A stretch of 64,000 nucleotides of DNA from Pseudo-nitzschia pungens (lineage: Eukaryota > Bacillariophyta > Bacillariophyceae > Bacillariales > Bacillariaceae), in contig CM074758.1 in assembly GCA_037355855.1 (NCBI GenBank), positions 6,979,001 to 7,043,000 on the forward strand. The letters run 5' to 3'. The notes under the pieces were generated by a model. That model made no database searches. It was not told the origin of the DNA and worked only from the letters and a program-made list of their open reading frames with translations. How positions within the stretch are numbered: the stretch's first letter is position 1; the number at the start of each line of letters is the position of its first letter. The translations under genes were made by a program, and so were the position numbers. Positions 20,338 through 31,000 of this stretch are shown one piece after another.

Positions 20338-21830
20338 CTAAGCCGACCAATGGATTATCGAAGATTCTGATTGGTTGATTGGGTCCTTGTACGGCGTCAG
20401 TTTGCGAATGTTAACTGTTTCGACAATCGATGGCGTCTTCTGAATCTTAACAGTTCCATTGTCATGAACTTGGGCAATAGTGAATGGGTCCTGTCTTCTG
20501 TGGCTGCAACTTGTCCGGATCTGGCTCTTGCATCCATACCTTGTCATTGGGTTGAAAGGTATGTTCCTTGCGTTTGGCGTTATCTCTGAGTAGAGCCTTG
20601 TTAATACCTTGCTGTCGGAGCTGCTGTAGAGCTAACAGATTCGATGTTAGTGGTAGATCAACCAGCATGTCCCGGCTATACACTAGGGACCCTGGAGATG
20701 CTTGGAGAGCGGCGTTCACAGCACACCTGGAGGCATGCATGCAGGTTGAGAGGGCATTATCCATGAGCTGACTGGCCCTGGTATTGACTTGAGGGGGATT
20801 AACATGGACTAGTACTCTGAGAATATCAGCCACTGTATGATGGACTCTTTCGCAGATGGCATTAGCCTGGGGATTCTTCACTGTGGTAGGGATGGACTGA
20901 ATTCCATACTGTTTGAGTGTAGTCTGGAACTCCGCCCCTAGGAATTCGCCACCATTATCATGGATGCATCTGATAGGTCTTGGGTATCGTGAGAGCCAAC
21001 AGTTCTTGAATTGGTCTGATACATGCTGGGAGGACTTGTCTCTGATTCTGATAATCTCCAGGAGATTAGTCACTGGATCAATACAGGTTAGGGCCTTGAA
21101 GTTGTAATTCTTGCCCTGAGCTGTGATCTTCCAGGGACCGATGAGATCAACGTGTACTTCATAGAATGGGGATAATGGCGCTTCTTTTGGTGGTAGTTTG
21201 CCATACTGGGAGTTCTGGTTCTTGTATTTGATGCAATGATCTGGGCATATGTAGGACTTGCATAAGCTGGTTAGATTATCAGCATAGAATCGGGCTGATA
21301 TAGTCTGTTGTAATCTGGTGGATCCACAATGACCCAACAGGAGATGGTGGTGGATCCACAATGACCCAACAGGAGATGGTACCATTTGATGGTATCATTA
21401 ATGAGAGATGCTGGTATGTGGATCCTCCAGCATTCGGGATTGGATTGATTCGCGTAACAAAGTATCTTGTTCCCTTCTAATTCTTGGGAGAAGAAGGCTT
21501 TCGATTGGTTCTTGAACTTGATGGTAGGATCTTTTTGCTGATGAAGATATATATCTGAGTAATTCACCGGACATTCCACATCTTGACTGTTAGGTAGGTT
21601 GATGAGACACTCATTGTTCAGCAGGCAGGCTTGGAGTTCTTGATCTGCGTCATTGCATAAGTGCTGGAATAGGTTCGGGAATTCTGTTAGGAACAGTTCT
21701 TCATCGTGCTTGGGGACTTCAAGGTTCAAAAAATCAATAAGAGTGCCCTTTCCAAGGGCTTCTTTCTTCCCCACAGTAGGTGGGTCCATCCTGGGGAGCC
21801 TGGAGAAGGCATCGGCAAGAACATTCTTCT
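20338..21830 (-). pseudogene. pol: Element C integrase region, frameshifted
   Basis: The minus strand carries the link after RNase H (M-D-P-P-T-V-G-K-K), then the zinc domain and integrase core with Asp (H-V-D-L-I-G-P), Asp (I-H-D-N-G-G-E-F) and Glu (I-C-E-R-V), and the C-terminal domain ending S-I-I-H-W-S-A. Two breaks are visible. A 32-bp tandem duplication (the unit with GGATCCACAATGACC at about 21320 and again at 21352) shifts the frame inside the zinc domain. A further one-base shift lies near 20500. The catalytic residues are still present, but no single open product is possible. Confidence 0.85.
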
Positions 21831-23094
21831 TGCGAATTCTTCAAGGAATAGTCTCCACCGGAGGACTCGTTGGACTGATAGGGTTCTGAAAGTAAGGTTC
21901 TTGTGGTCGGTGTATACATTAATAACACCACCAAGTAGCATTTTCCGGTACTCTTTGCAACAGAGTACAATGGCTAGGAGTTCTTTCTCCATTGTTGTAT
22001 AGTTCTTTTGGGCATCAGATAGTTTCTTGGACCAATAGGCTATGGGCTTGCCATCTTGTAGTATAGCAGCACCAAGTTGCAGGTCTGAGGCATCAGTGTA
22101 CAGTTCAAAGGGCTTGTTTAGATCTGGATAGGTGTTCAGCGCATCTGCTGCCACCATTGCTTTCATCTCTTGAAAGGCTTTATCTTGAGCTGGTCCCCAA
22201 GTGAAAGCTGAAGGAGCCTTCCTTTGCTTGCCTTTGATGGCAGCTGCTTGGGGAGTCTTCTTGGGCGTACCAGTTATATCAAAAAGAGGAGCTAAGACAT
22301 GGGATCTTCGGGGCCACATGTCTCTGTAGTATCCTACTGCTCCGAGGAAGGACTTGACTTGAGTGATAGTTCGGGGCCTATCCATGTGTAGGATTGCTTC
22401 AATCTTCTTCCTCCATGGCTTAACTGCTGTAGGCGTCATCCAGTATCCAAGGAAGTCAGTTTCTTGTACAGCCCAATCACACTTGAGTGGGTTGTATTTA
22501 AGTCCATTCTGGTTAAGTCTGTTGAGGATCTTGTCAATGGTCTTCATGTGGAGGTCGAATGAACCATTGGTCCAAATGCCAATATCATCAATATAAACAG
22601 TGCAGTCAGTGTCTTGTAGGATGTCTTCCATTAGTTGCTGGGCAACATCTGGAGAGACTTTGACACCCATTGGTAGTCTTTGGTATTCATAGCAGCTATA
22701 TGGCGTTACTATGGTACATAGTTTCTTGCTCGCATCATCCAGTTCAAAGCAGTAGTATTGCATAGACAAGTCAATCTTGGTAAAGTGAGTGTACTTGCCT
22801 CGCTTGTTCATGATATCCTGTATCCGGGGGATTGGATAAGGACGTCTCTCAAGAAGTTCATTCAATTCTCTGAAGTCTGATACCCATCGTACCCTGTTAT
22901 CTTTCTTTGGTACTATGAAGGTTGGAAACGCCCATTTGGCCGGTCCAGTGCATCTCTTGAGTACTCCATCATTACAAAGATTCTGGAGCTCCCTTTTGAA
23001 TAGGTCTTCTCTTTTGTATGCAACTGGATAAGGCTTTTTGTGTATAGGCTTGGATCCGGGCTTCAGTCTTAGAGAGATCTTCTTGGGTGGATAC
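21831..23094 (-). pseudogene. pol: Element C reverse transcriptase and RNase H
   Basis: Open from Y-P-P-K-K-I-S-L-R through the RT fingers/palm (F-R-E-L-N-E-L, Y-I-D-D-I-G-I-W) and RNase H (Y-T-D-A-S-D, M-E-K-E-L, T-D-H-K-N). It ends at L-F-L-E-E-F, where a short deletion (the codons for G-V-N-L-T-Y-V-E-G-K-K in other copies) shifts the frame. At its N-terminal side it is joined directly to gag residues ...K-V-E-K-L-K, so protease and nucleocapsid are absent. Confidence 0.85.
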
Positions 23095-23265
23095 TTTGAG
23101 TTTCTCCACTTTAGAGAGGGGAGCGCTGCTTCCATCTAGCTTCTGGGTGTACTTCATGAGGACAAGGATCCGGTCTGCATGTTCTTTGCATGTAACTGAC
23201 GGAGTCTTCCAGCATTCTGCGCTTCGTAGATAGGTGTGCATGATGTCTCTAGCGTCTCTGGCGTT
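23095..23265 (-). pseudogene. gag: Element C gag, piece 3' of the LINE insertion
   Basis: Encodes I-M-H-T-Y-L-R-S-A-E-C...K-V-E-K-L-K. It continues the gag piece at 34214-34602 once the LINE and one copy of its target duplication are removed. Confidence 0.85.
23246..23265. repeat. LINE target-site duplication, left copy
   Basis: TCTCTAGCGTCTCTGGCGTT, identical to 34214-34233. The pre-insertion sequence is the gag codons for C-N-A-R-D-A-R-D. Confidence 0.93.
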
Positions 23266-25117
23266 ACAATTTTCGCATCGCGCATTTTGTCCGACGTTCC
23301 GATGTTCCAGTACTTAAAACACGTAGATTTCTACACAACTTTCCCCTTTGATATCTCACTCACTTCTAAAGCTCCTACAACAAAACCAAGCACTACACCT
23401 ATTAACAGAGACCTCCCCTATCTGATTCTGCTATTTGTTTGGCTGCTCCTTGCTTCCTTTGGTTGCTTTGGTTGCTTGTTTCCGTGTCGGTCGGTCGATC
23501 GGCAGCAACAAGCTTCGGCAAGCAAAAACAACACATAATTTTCTACAGCAATTGCAGTACTAATTCTACAGCTGCTTCTGTTCCGCTTTGTCTCCGAGCT
23601 CGGTTTCTCGATCTGTTTTCAAGCTACCTTATTATTTAACGCTATACAGTCTTTCAAGCCCCTTAAGTGATATCCACTTAACGTTCTACATTCTTCAAGG
23701 TCGAACCTACTTAACGTTCTACATTCTTCAAGATCGAACACATATACACCCCCCTTCTAGAAGGTTCCTACTCGCTGATCCCTAAGTATCTGCAAGTTCG
23801 CGCAAGCATATCTTCCAGTTCCCCTTTATTTTCAAGCCAATTGCCCCCTGCTCTTACTAGTGTCAATCACTTAAGCGCTACCCTGTTACCTAGCCAAGCC
23901 CCCCAGTCCCTAAGTGTTTTTGCTTAAGGCTCCCCCTACTACACCTGTTTTCAAGCCAAGACCAATCGATCCCTAAGTACCTCCTACTTATTGCACTCTT
24001 GTTTCCAAGACTACAACTACTACAGCCCCTTGTTTTCAAGACTACAGTATCTCTGGTCCCTAAGTGTTCGCGAGGCCCCTGATCCCTAAGTGTTTTCGCT
24101 ATTAAGCAACCCCAACTTGAACTTCAAGTTCGACACTGTTTTCAAGACACAAGCCTCCCCCTGGTCCCTAGGTTTTTCTACTAAAGCCCCTGTTTTCAAG
24201 CAAGCAGCTTCCCTGGTCCCTAAGTGTCTCGCTCAAGGTACCTGTTTTCAAGCCAATTGCCCCCGGATACTGTTTCCACTGTTCCCCTGGTCCCTAAGTG
24301 TCTCGCTCAAGGTCCCTGTTTTCAAGCCAATTGCCCCTGGATACTGTTTCCACTTATAAGTACTTGCGAGTTTGAACTTCAAGTTCCCTCCTGAGCCTTT
24401 TAAGTGTGCCCTGCCATTGATCTCCCCCGGTCCCTAAGTGTTCCTACTAAAGCCCCTGTTTTCAAGCAAGCAGCTTCCCTGGTTTTATTGCCTCGCTGTT
24501 TTCAAGCCAATTGCCCTGGATACTGTTTCCATTTCCCCCCTCTACGTAAATTCTACAGGGCCAAAAGTGGTACTTCTATTCCATTTGCCCGCAACTCTGG
24601 ACAGAACTACCAGAATTTTCCCTGTAGAATTCTACAGCAGCTCTGTTCCGTGATATCCCCCTAACGTTCTACGTTCTTCAAGCCTACACAAGTACGATTT
24701 GCAGAGTTCCAGGCAGCGCTCCGAGCCTACACGAGTACAAGCCAAGCCTACACGATTTGCAGAGTTCTTCGCGCGCAGAGTTTTTGTGCTCCAAGTGTGA
24801 GACAAATTTTGCTCGTTTTTTAGCAAAAATTTCACGATTTGCAGTGGTCTACTGGAGTTTCTAAATTCTGTAACTCCAGAGCACCTCTGTGGGTTTCGAG
24901 CGTGACTCTTCTGGTAGTGCTCCAGCCTTTTCTTTTGGTTCCCCTGGAATTTTTCCTTGTTCAGACCAACATTGGACCTGTTGTTGCTGCTGTATCCTGT
25001 TTCCCAGCATACAACCTATCACTCAACTGGTGCTTTTCAGTTTGTTGATTTGCCCTCAACCGGTGCTTCTCCTGCCCCGGCCTTTGTCATCACCTGGCAC
25101 TTTTACATCCCAGAGCA
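23266..25117 (+). promoter_or_regulatory. LINE 5' region with repeated (G)ATCCCTAAGTGT / TTTTCAAGC words
   Basis: No long frame precedes ORF1. Between about 23775 and 24500 the words TCCCTAAGTG (roughly nine times, with small changes) and GTTTTCAAGCCAA recur at irregular spacing. Two nearly identical units of about 77 bp (near 24215 and 24292) are in tandem. LINEs with full 5' ends usually carry an internal promoter here; a role for these repeats in transcription is inferred only. Confidence 0.55.
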
Positions 25118-28084
25118 GTGCCCACCATGCCTCCCCCCCCGCCAGCTTCCAGGCGAAAAAGGTCTCCCTTGGCTAACACTCCTTCAAACAAACGCGCCTT
25201 TACGGGGACCCCTTCCCGCCGACTACCTGCTGGTTCCGTTCTTCAGGCTACTCCCTCTCCCCCTCCCTCTCCCCGTACAGCTAGGGATTCACTCCCTTCT
25301 GATGATGATATGTCCTTCACTTCTGCTGTGTCTACTGGTGCACTAGATGATGTTGATATGAGCACTGAGCAGTCAGGCACTGGGCATTCAGACACAGGGC
25401 ATCCAGGCAGTGGGCAGTCCGACAGTGGGACGTCTGACAGTGGGAAGTCCAACAGTGGGAAGTCCAACAGTGGAAATTCCAACAGTGGGACGTCCAACAG
25501 TGGGAAGCCCAACAGTGGAAAGTCCAACAGTGCGACGTCTCGGGATGGCCAGCCAGGCTCTGAGCACTCAGACTCTAAGCACCCTCCTTCCAAGGTCTCT
25601 CCTTCCAAGTCTAGTCTGAAACAAGCTACTCTTGCATTTCTTTCTGACACACCGTCTGCAGAGCGACATGCCCTGCGCAAGAAAGTCCTGGCTGCTGCCA
25701 ACAAAGCTCACTCAGATTCCTTCCTCTGGTGCTTCTACGGTAAGGGGCCTTTTACTGGTCGTGCTTCCATTCCCACCCCTATCCACACTCTTCGTAAAAC
25801 TCCAGCAGGATCCCGGCTATGGACTGGGTGTCCTAGTCCTACTCACTTCTTCAGCAAGAAAGATGGGAATGACAAGAAATCCATCCATGATGTCTGTCAG
25901 TCTGCCATCCCTCCAGCATATGCTCAAGCCTTTCCTGACAACCCTGAGTGGAGAACTGCTTCTGTGGAGTCCCTGGTTTCCCTTGCTACTCTCTGCTTTC
26001 AAGCCTCTGCAGACTGGACCAAGCAACCTTCAGGCCATGCTCTGAAGAGATGTCTTATTGGTTTGGCCAAGATGTCTCCTGAGTGTTTTGATGACCTGTA
26101 TTGTGAAGGTAACCTTTTGCCCAGCACTGAAGGAAGAGTTTGGTTGGCAGCCAATCAGGTGCTTGGCTCCCACTGGTATTTCAAGAAGCGACCTCCTACA
26201 CCTGCGCCAGCTGCAGTTGATGATGCTTCCACTTCCAAATCAGTGTCCTTTCTTCCTGGTGGTGGTGATGCTACTGTCTTGTCCTCCTCTGCTGGGCATT
26301 TCCTCCAACGCCGAGGGGTTTGCTCCAGTGATTCTAGAGCTCCAGTGGATGTCACTGCTGGCACCAAGTGTTCTCATAGTTCTTATGTCACTCTGTCCCT
26401 TCCAAGGTTGATGTCACAACGCCCTGGGGAACTATATGATGAGCTGCTCAAGTCTCTCAAGGAAGCTTTGGATCTTCTATGGACTGTTGACAAGCGCCTG
26501 GTGTTGTATGTTTTTCCCTCCAGAGCCAGGCTCAACCCCAAGGCCAAGCCTGTTACCAAGTTTTGGACGACACTTCCTGACAGGAAGACCTTGGAATTGT
26601 ATGTTGCTCAGCTCTGGCTTCGCAGTAGAACTGCTCCTCATCTACGCTTCTTTGTGGGCCACAGTGCTTCCCTGGAGAAACTCTTTTCAGCACAATTGCT
26701 CCAGAGGCTCAGAGACCGTGATATGGACCTGAAATATGACCACATACAGGCCCCAGTTATTGTCACATGTGGCTTTCTCCTTGGATCTTACATGCAGAGT
26801 TTTGATCTTGACCACTACAACGAATTGCTTCACACTCATCCCAGGTTTCAGGCGTGTCCTATTGCTGTTATCAGGAAGAATATCAGCCTTGACAACTCCA
26901 GAACTCCTGATCCTAATCCGGTTCTGGCTGCTCATGTTTTATGTGATGCAACAAAGCGCGCCCAAACTGTTAAGCTCCTCAAAGCCCAGTTCAACCGGTG
27001 CAAACCTTCAGACATTGCCTCTCTCCCTGATGGTAAATTCTACAAGTTTATTGAGACAGCTACCAATCCTTCTGACAGACCTCTTCCCCCCTCCAAGCTC
27101 AAGACTGTTCGCCAGGCTAAGCACCGCCAAGCTAAATTTATTGAGAGCCATGAAACTGCTCCTGTTCTGGGGGTAGTTGATCTTGATCTTCCAGTTGACC
27201 TGGGCCAAGGGCTGGGTTTGAAGACACTGCGCAGTGTGCTTCTGGGTATCAGAACCCGTGACAATTGGTCATGGCCTCTTTTTCTTTCTGTCGATACCAG
27301 TTCATACCGAGGCGAGATCCTTGCTTTGTACAATATCACTACCAAGGCTGAAGCAATGGCCATGTTGTCTTTCCTGCCTATTATACTGGAAGCTCATTAT
27401 GGTTCTTGTGTTCGACAATGGTTCTCTTCTGAGTGCTTGACTGAAATGGAAGCCTACCATTGGGATGCTGCTGCCAATTGTGTTGTGGAAACTGAACCTG
27501 CTGCAGATCCAATGCAGGATGACTCTCTTCCCTTTTTTGGTGATGGGGATGCAAGAGATTGGGAACTTGTTGATGATGACTTGTCAGTTGACCTTGCCCC
27601 AGACCTCACCTTTGATCTGGATCTGCACTTTAACCTCCAAGCCCGTGCTGACAGTGGTGGTGGCGGATTTGATGATTCTCAATCCATGGATACTTTAGCA
27701 ACCGGTACTTCCAATCTCACTGATGTCCAGGCTTCAGCGCCTGCAGGTGGTGTTCCTACTGGAGGTGATCCTTCCAATGTTGCCAAGGCTGATGCCTCTC
27801 CTGGTATTCCTCCTGAAGTTTCCCCTGCAGTTCCTGACCCTCCCCAGAATGCCATGGCCGGTGACCTCCCTGTGGCCTCTCCTGATTCCTCAACTGCAGT
27901 TCCTGCTGCCGGTGGTGGGGAAGACGCAGCCTCTGCACTGAGGCTTGGAGTTGCTGCAATTGCATTCTCCTCCAGCCATGATGCTAGCGTCAGTGATTTG
28001 AGCCATGCCAATGTTTCCACCAAATCAGCTCCGGCAACTCTTCCATCCCTGCGACAGACTGGGTTTCCTTCTGATCATGGTTAG
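25118..28084 (+). CDS. LINE ORF1 protein, 988 residues
   Basis: An uninterrupted frame before ORF2, in the position of the RNA-binding ORF1 protein of LINEs. The start is Met in a Pro-rich, basic N terminus (R-R-K-R-S-P). Residues ~80-150 are a low-complexity tract of S-N-S-G-K/T repeats (DNA 25375-25550, 15-bp units CCAACAGTGGGAAGT-like). The central part is rich in Trp/Cys/His but shows no domain I can name: no RRM, no CCHC knuckle. The C-terminal 200 residues are acidic and then Pro/Ala/Gly-rich. It is much longer than typical ORF1 proteins. It overlaps the upstream-open part of ORF2 by 80 nt in another frame. Function is assigned by position only. Confidence 0.75.
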   Translation: MPTMPPPPPASRRKRSPLANTPSNKRAFTGTPSRRLPAGSVLQATPSPPPSPRTARDSLPSDDDMSFTSAVSTGALDDVDMSTEQSGTGHSDTGHPGSGQSDSGTSDSGKSNSGKSNSGNSNSGTSNSGKPNSGKSNSATSRDGQPGSEHSDSKHPPSKVSPSKSSLKQATLAFLSDTPSAERHALRKKVLAAANKAHSDSFLWCFYGKGPFTGRASIPTPIHTLRKTPAGSRLWTGCPSPTHFFSKKDGNDKKSIHDVCQSAIPPAYAQAFPDNPEWRTASVESLVSLATLCFQASADWTKQPSGHALKRCLIGLAKMSPECFDDLYCEGNLLPSTEGRVWLAANQVLGSHWYFKKRPPTPAPAAVDDASTSKSVSFLPGGGDATVLSSSAGHFLQRRGVCSSDSRAPVDVTAGTKCSHSSYVTLSLPRLMSQRPGELYDELLKSLKEALDLLWTVDKRLVLYVFPSRARLNPKAKPVTKFWTTLPDRKTLELYVAQLWLRSRTAPHLRFFVGHSASLEKLFSAQLLQRLRDRDMDLKYDHIQAPVIVTCGFLLGSYMQSFDLDHYNELLHTHPRFQACPIAVIRKNISLDNSRTPDPNPVLAAHVLCDATKRAQTVKLLKAQFNRCKPSDIASLPDGKFYKFIETATNPSDRPLPPSKLKTVRQAKHRQAKFIESHETAPVLGVVDLDLPVDLGQGLGLKTLRSVLLGIRTRDNWSWPLFLSVDTSSYRGEILALYNITTKAEAMAMLSFLPIILEAHYGSCVRQWFSSECLTEMEAYHWDAAANCVVETEPAADPMQDDSLPFFGDGDARDWELVDDDLSVDLAPDLTFDLDLHFNLQARADSGGGGFDDSQSMDTLATGTSNLTDVQASAPAGGVPTGGDPSNVAKADASPGIPPEVSPAVPDPPQNAMAGDLPVASPDSSTAVPAAGGGEDAASALRLGVAAIAFSSSHDASVSDLSHANVSTKSAPATLPSLRQTGFPSDHG

Positions 28085-31000
28085 CTCTTCTGGTATGAGG
28101 TTTGATGGGGTGCCTTCCAATCCAAATCCCATCAATGCTTCTACTGTTTCTCCCTTTTCCCCCTCCGCCTCTTCCCCTGTCTCTCATTTTGTCCAATTAA
28201 CTCTTCATGGAGACTCTCTTGCTGCTAAGGATTCTGATAGTTTTGGTCATTCCTTTCCTCAAGCTCCATCCTCTAATTCCACCATTATCACCTTCCAAAA
28301 CATTGGACCCCAACGTAGAGCTGCCTTTATGTCCAGGTCCAAGCACAACTCCCGACGATTTGTCAAGAGCAACGCCAGTGTGGCGCTTTTTGCTGAACAT
28401 TGTTTGAATGAATCCAAGCTCCTGCCCTGTGATCTTTTTAATCGGCGCATGAAGAATGTCTGTCCCTCAAGTTTTTCCTATCTTGCCAACAACAAGCATG
28501 AAGCTTCTGACTGTTCATGGCTTCAGCCTGGTGGTACAGGGTTTTCCATTGATCAACTGTTCAGTTCCCACAAGATTGCCCATGGGGCTGATCCTTCTGG
28601 TCTTGGGAGATGGTCCTTTGTCAAGTTTCAGGGCAGGAATGGTTACACTGTCACTATGTTTTCTGCTTACTGCCCTGTTGAAAATGACAGGGACCTTGGT
28701 TCCGTCTGGAATCAACAGTACCGATACTTTCAAGCAGCTGAAAATCTTTTCAGTCCCAATCCATGCATTCTCTTTCACAGGGATTTGACTGCTGCCCTTC
28801 AGGTCTGTCTGGGTGCAGGTGACCAGGTCATTCTTGGGATTGATCAAAATGCTGATGTTCGGACTGATGGCTTGTCTTTTGAGCTCAAGGCTCTTGGTTT
28901 CAGAGATGCCATTCTTACCCTTCATAGTCAGTCTTCTCCTCCTGCCACTCACAACCGCAACACTACCAGAACACCAATTGATGCCATTTGGGTCTCTGAG
29001 AATGTTGATGTTCTCAGGGCTGGGTATTGTCCCTTTGGTGGCGCCTATGGTATGGAATCGGACCACAGAATGCTTTGGATTGAAGTCTGTAATTGCAGCC
29101 TCATGGGCAAACACCTGCCACCTCCCGTGAGCTTCTCTCATTCCAAACTCCAGTCCTCCCACCCTCATCTGCGCCAACGGTATTTCAAGCGTGTCAGGCA
29201 CAGCTTTCTGAAGGCTGGAGTGTATTCTCTCCAAGCTAAGCTGGAACACCTCCTGGCTCAGTTTCAGTCTGGGGATATTTCTGTGCGCGCTGATCTCATC
29301 ACCACATATGAAGTCCTCCATGAAACCTCCACCTCTCTCAGGCTCTCTGTTGAACAAAACCTTTGCCACACAAAAGCTGGTCTGGTTCCATGGTCACCTA
29401 AGCTGCAAGTCTATCGTGATACCATTGACTTTTGGCGGCGTGTTGTTAAGTTGAGACAGGGTGTGTCCACCAGTCATACTGTTTTGAAAAGGTTGGCCTG
29501 CAAGCTTTCTCTCTACAAAGGAGAACACAGTGATCTTTCAAGTGCTCTCCTCCATCTGAAACAAGCTTACAGACAATACCGGGCAGTGAAGAAATTGGCC
29601 CCCTCTTGGAGAGACTCCTTCCATCAAGGCCTGGTGGATGCACTTCTTGCTGAAGGCAAACCTCACAACCAGAATGCTTCCCAGATTCGTGCCCGGATGC
29701 GCAGGGAACGTCTTCAAAGAGAGCTTGGTCTTGCTGCTAGGTCTATTCGGGGACGTGTCAACAAGTCAGCTGTCTTGCGAGCTATTGCAGTTGGCCCTGA
29801 TGGTGCTGAACAGGTCTTGGAGTCCCAGTCCACTATGGTTCCAGCTATGGCTGAATCCAATGTCCGGCGTCAACAGCAGTGTCTTGGCACTCCTTCCATG
29901 ACTCCCTCCTTCATTCAAGATTTTGGCTACCTCGGCACAGCCCATGCTTCTGCTCAAGTTCTTGATGGCACATATAATCCTCCTCCTGCCACTGACAAAT
30001 ACCTGTCTGAATTTCTTTCTTGTCTCAAAGTCCCTGCCTCTATTCTGAGTTTGCCTCCCTTTGACTATTCAGTGTGTCCAGCTGACAATGCTGCTGCCTG
30101 GAAACACCAGAGGGAACGCACAGCAAGTGAACCTTCTTGTTTGAGTTTTGCCCACCACAAGGCTTTTGCCCTGGATCCCCAGTTGAACAAGTTTGACACT
30201 CTACTGAGATCCGTCCCATTGATTGTTGGCTTCTCTCCTTCTGCCTGGCAGGTCATCACGGATGTTGAGATATTCAAGAAACCTGGTGAATATCGAGTGG
30301 ATAAGATGAGACTCATCCAGTTGATGTCTCCTGAGTTCCAAATCAACAACAAGATGATTGGCAGACGCATTCTTGCCCATGCTGAACGTGCCAATGCAGT
30401 GGCGGTTGATCAACATGGCAGCAGGAAACACCACAAGGCCATCAACACCTGCTTGAACAAGAAGCTCATCTGTGATGTGTTGAGGCAGAAGCGCAGATCT
30501 GGTGCTGTTGCTATGAATGATGCTAAGGGCTGCTATGATAGGATCTCTCATCCCATTGCAGGTCTCACTCTCCAAAGCTTTGGGGTTCCTGCACATGTGT
30601 GTGAGGTTCTTTTGTCTACTTTGCAACTTGCCAAGCACCACATCAAAACTGGTTTTGGTCGGTCAGGTCCTGTGTATGGTGATGAACCTGTTCCTCTCAG
30701 TGGTTGTGGCCAAGGCAATGGTATTGGTCCAACTCTTTGGGCTTTGGTGTCAACAATTGTCTTCCGAATGATGCAACAGGCTGGGCATGGTGTCCATCTT
30801 ATCACTTCATTGTCACTGCAACTTGTTTCTCTTGTGGGTTTTGCCTTTGTGGATGACACAGATTTGTTTTGTGCTGGCTCTGATTCCTCCACATCTGGTG
30901 AGGAATTAGCTGTTGACTTTCAAGCAGCTCTTGACCGGTGGGCTGGTGGGATTATTGCCACTGGTGGTGCTATTGAACCTGCCAAATCCTTCTGTTATTT

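Noticed and set aside
28515..29369. Long minus-strand frames opposite LINE ORF2 (for example 284 codons), mirrored at 54558-55412
   Set aside because: They are antisense shadows of the endonuclease region, repeated in both copies because the DNA is the same; no domain content.
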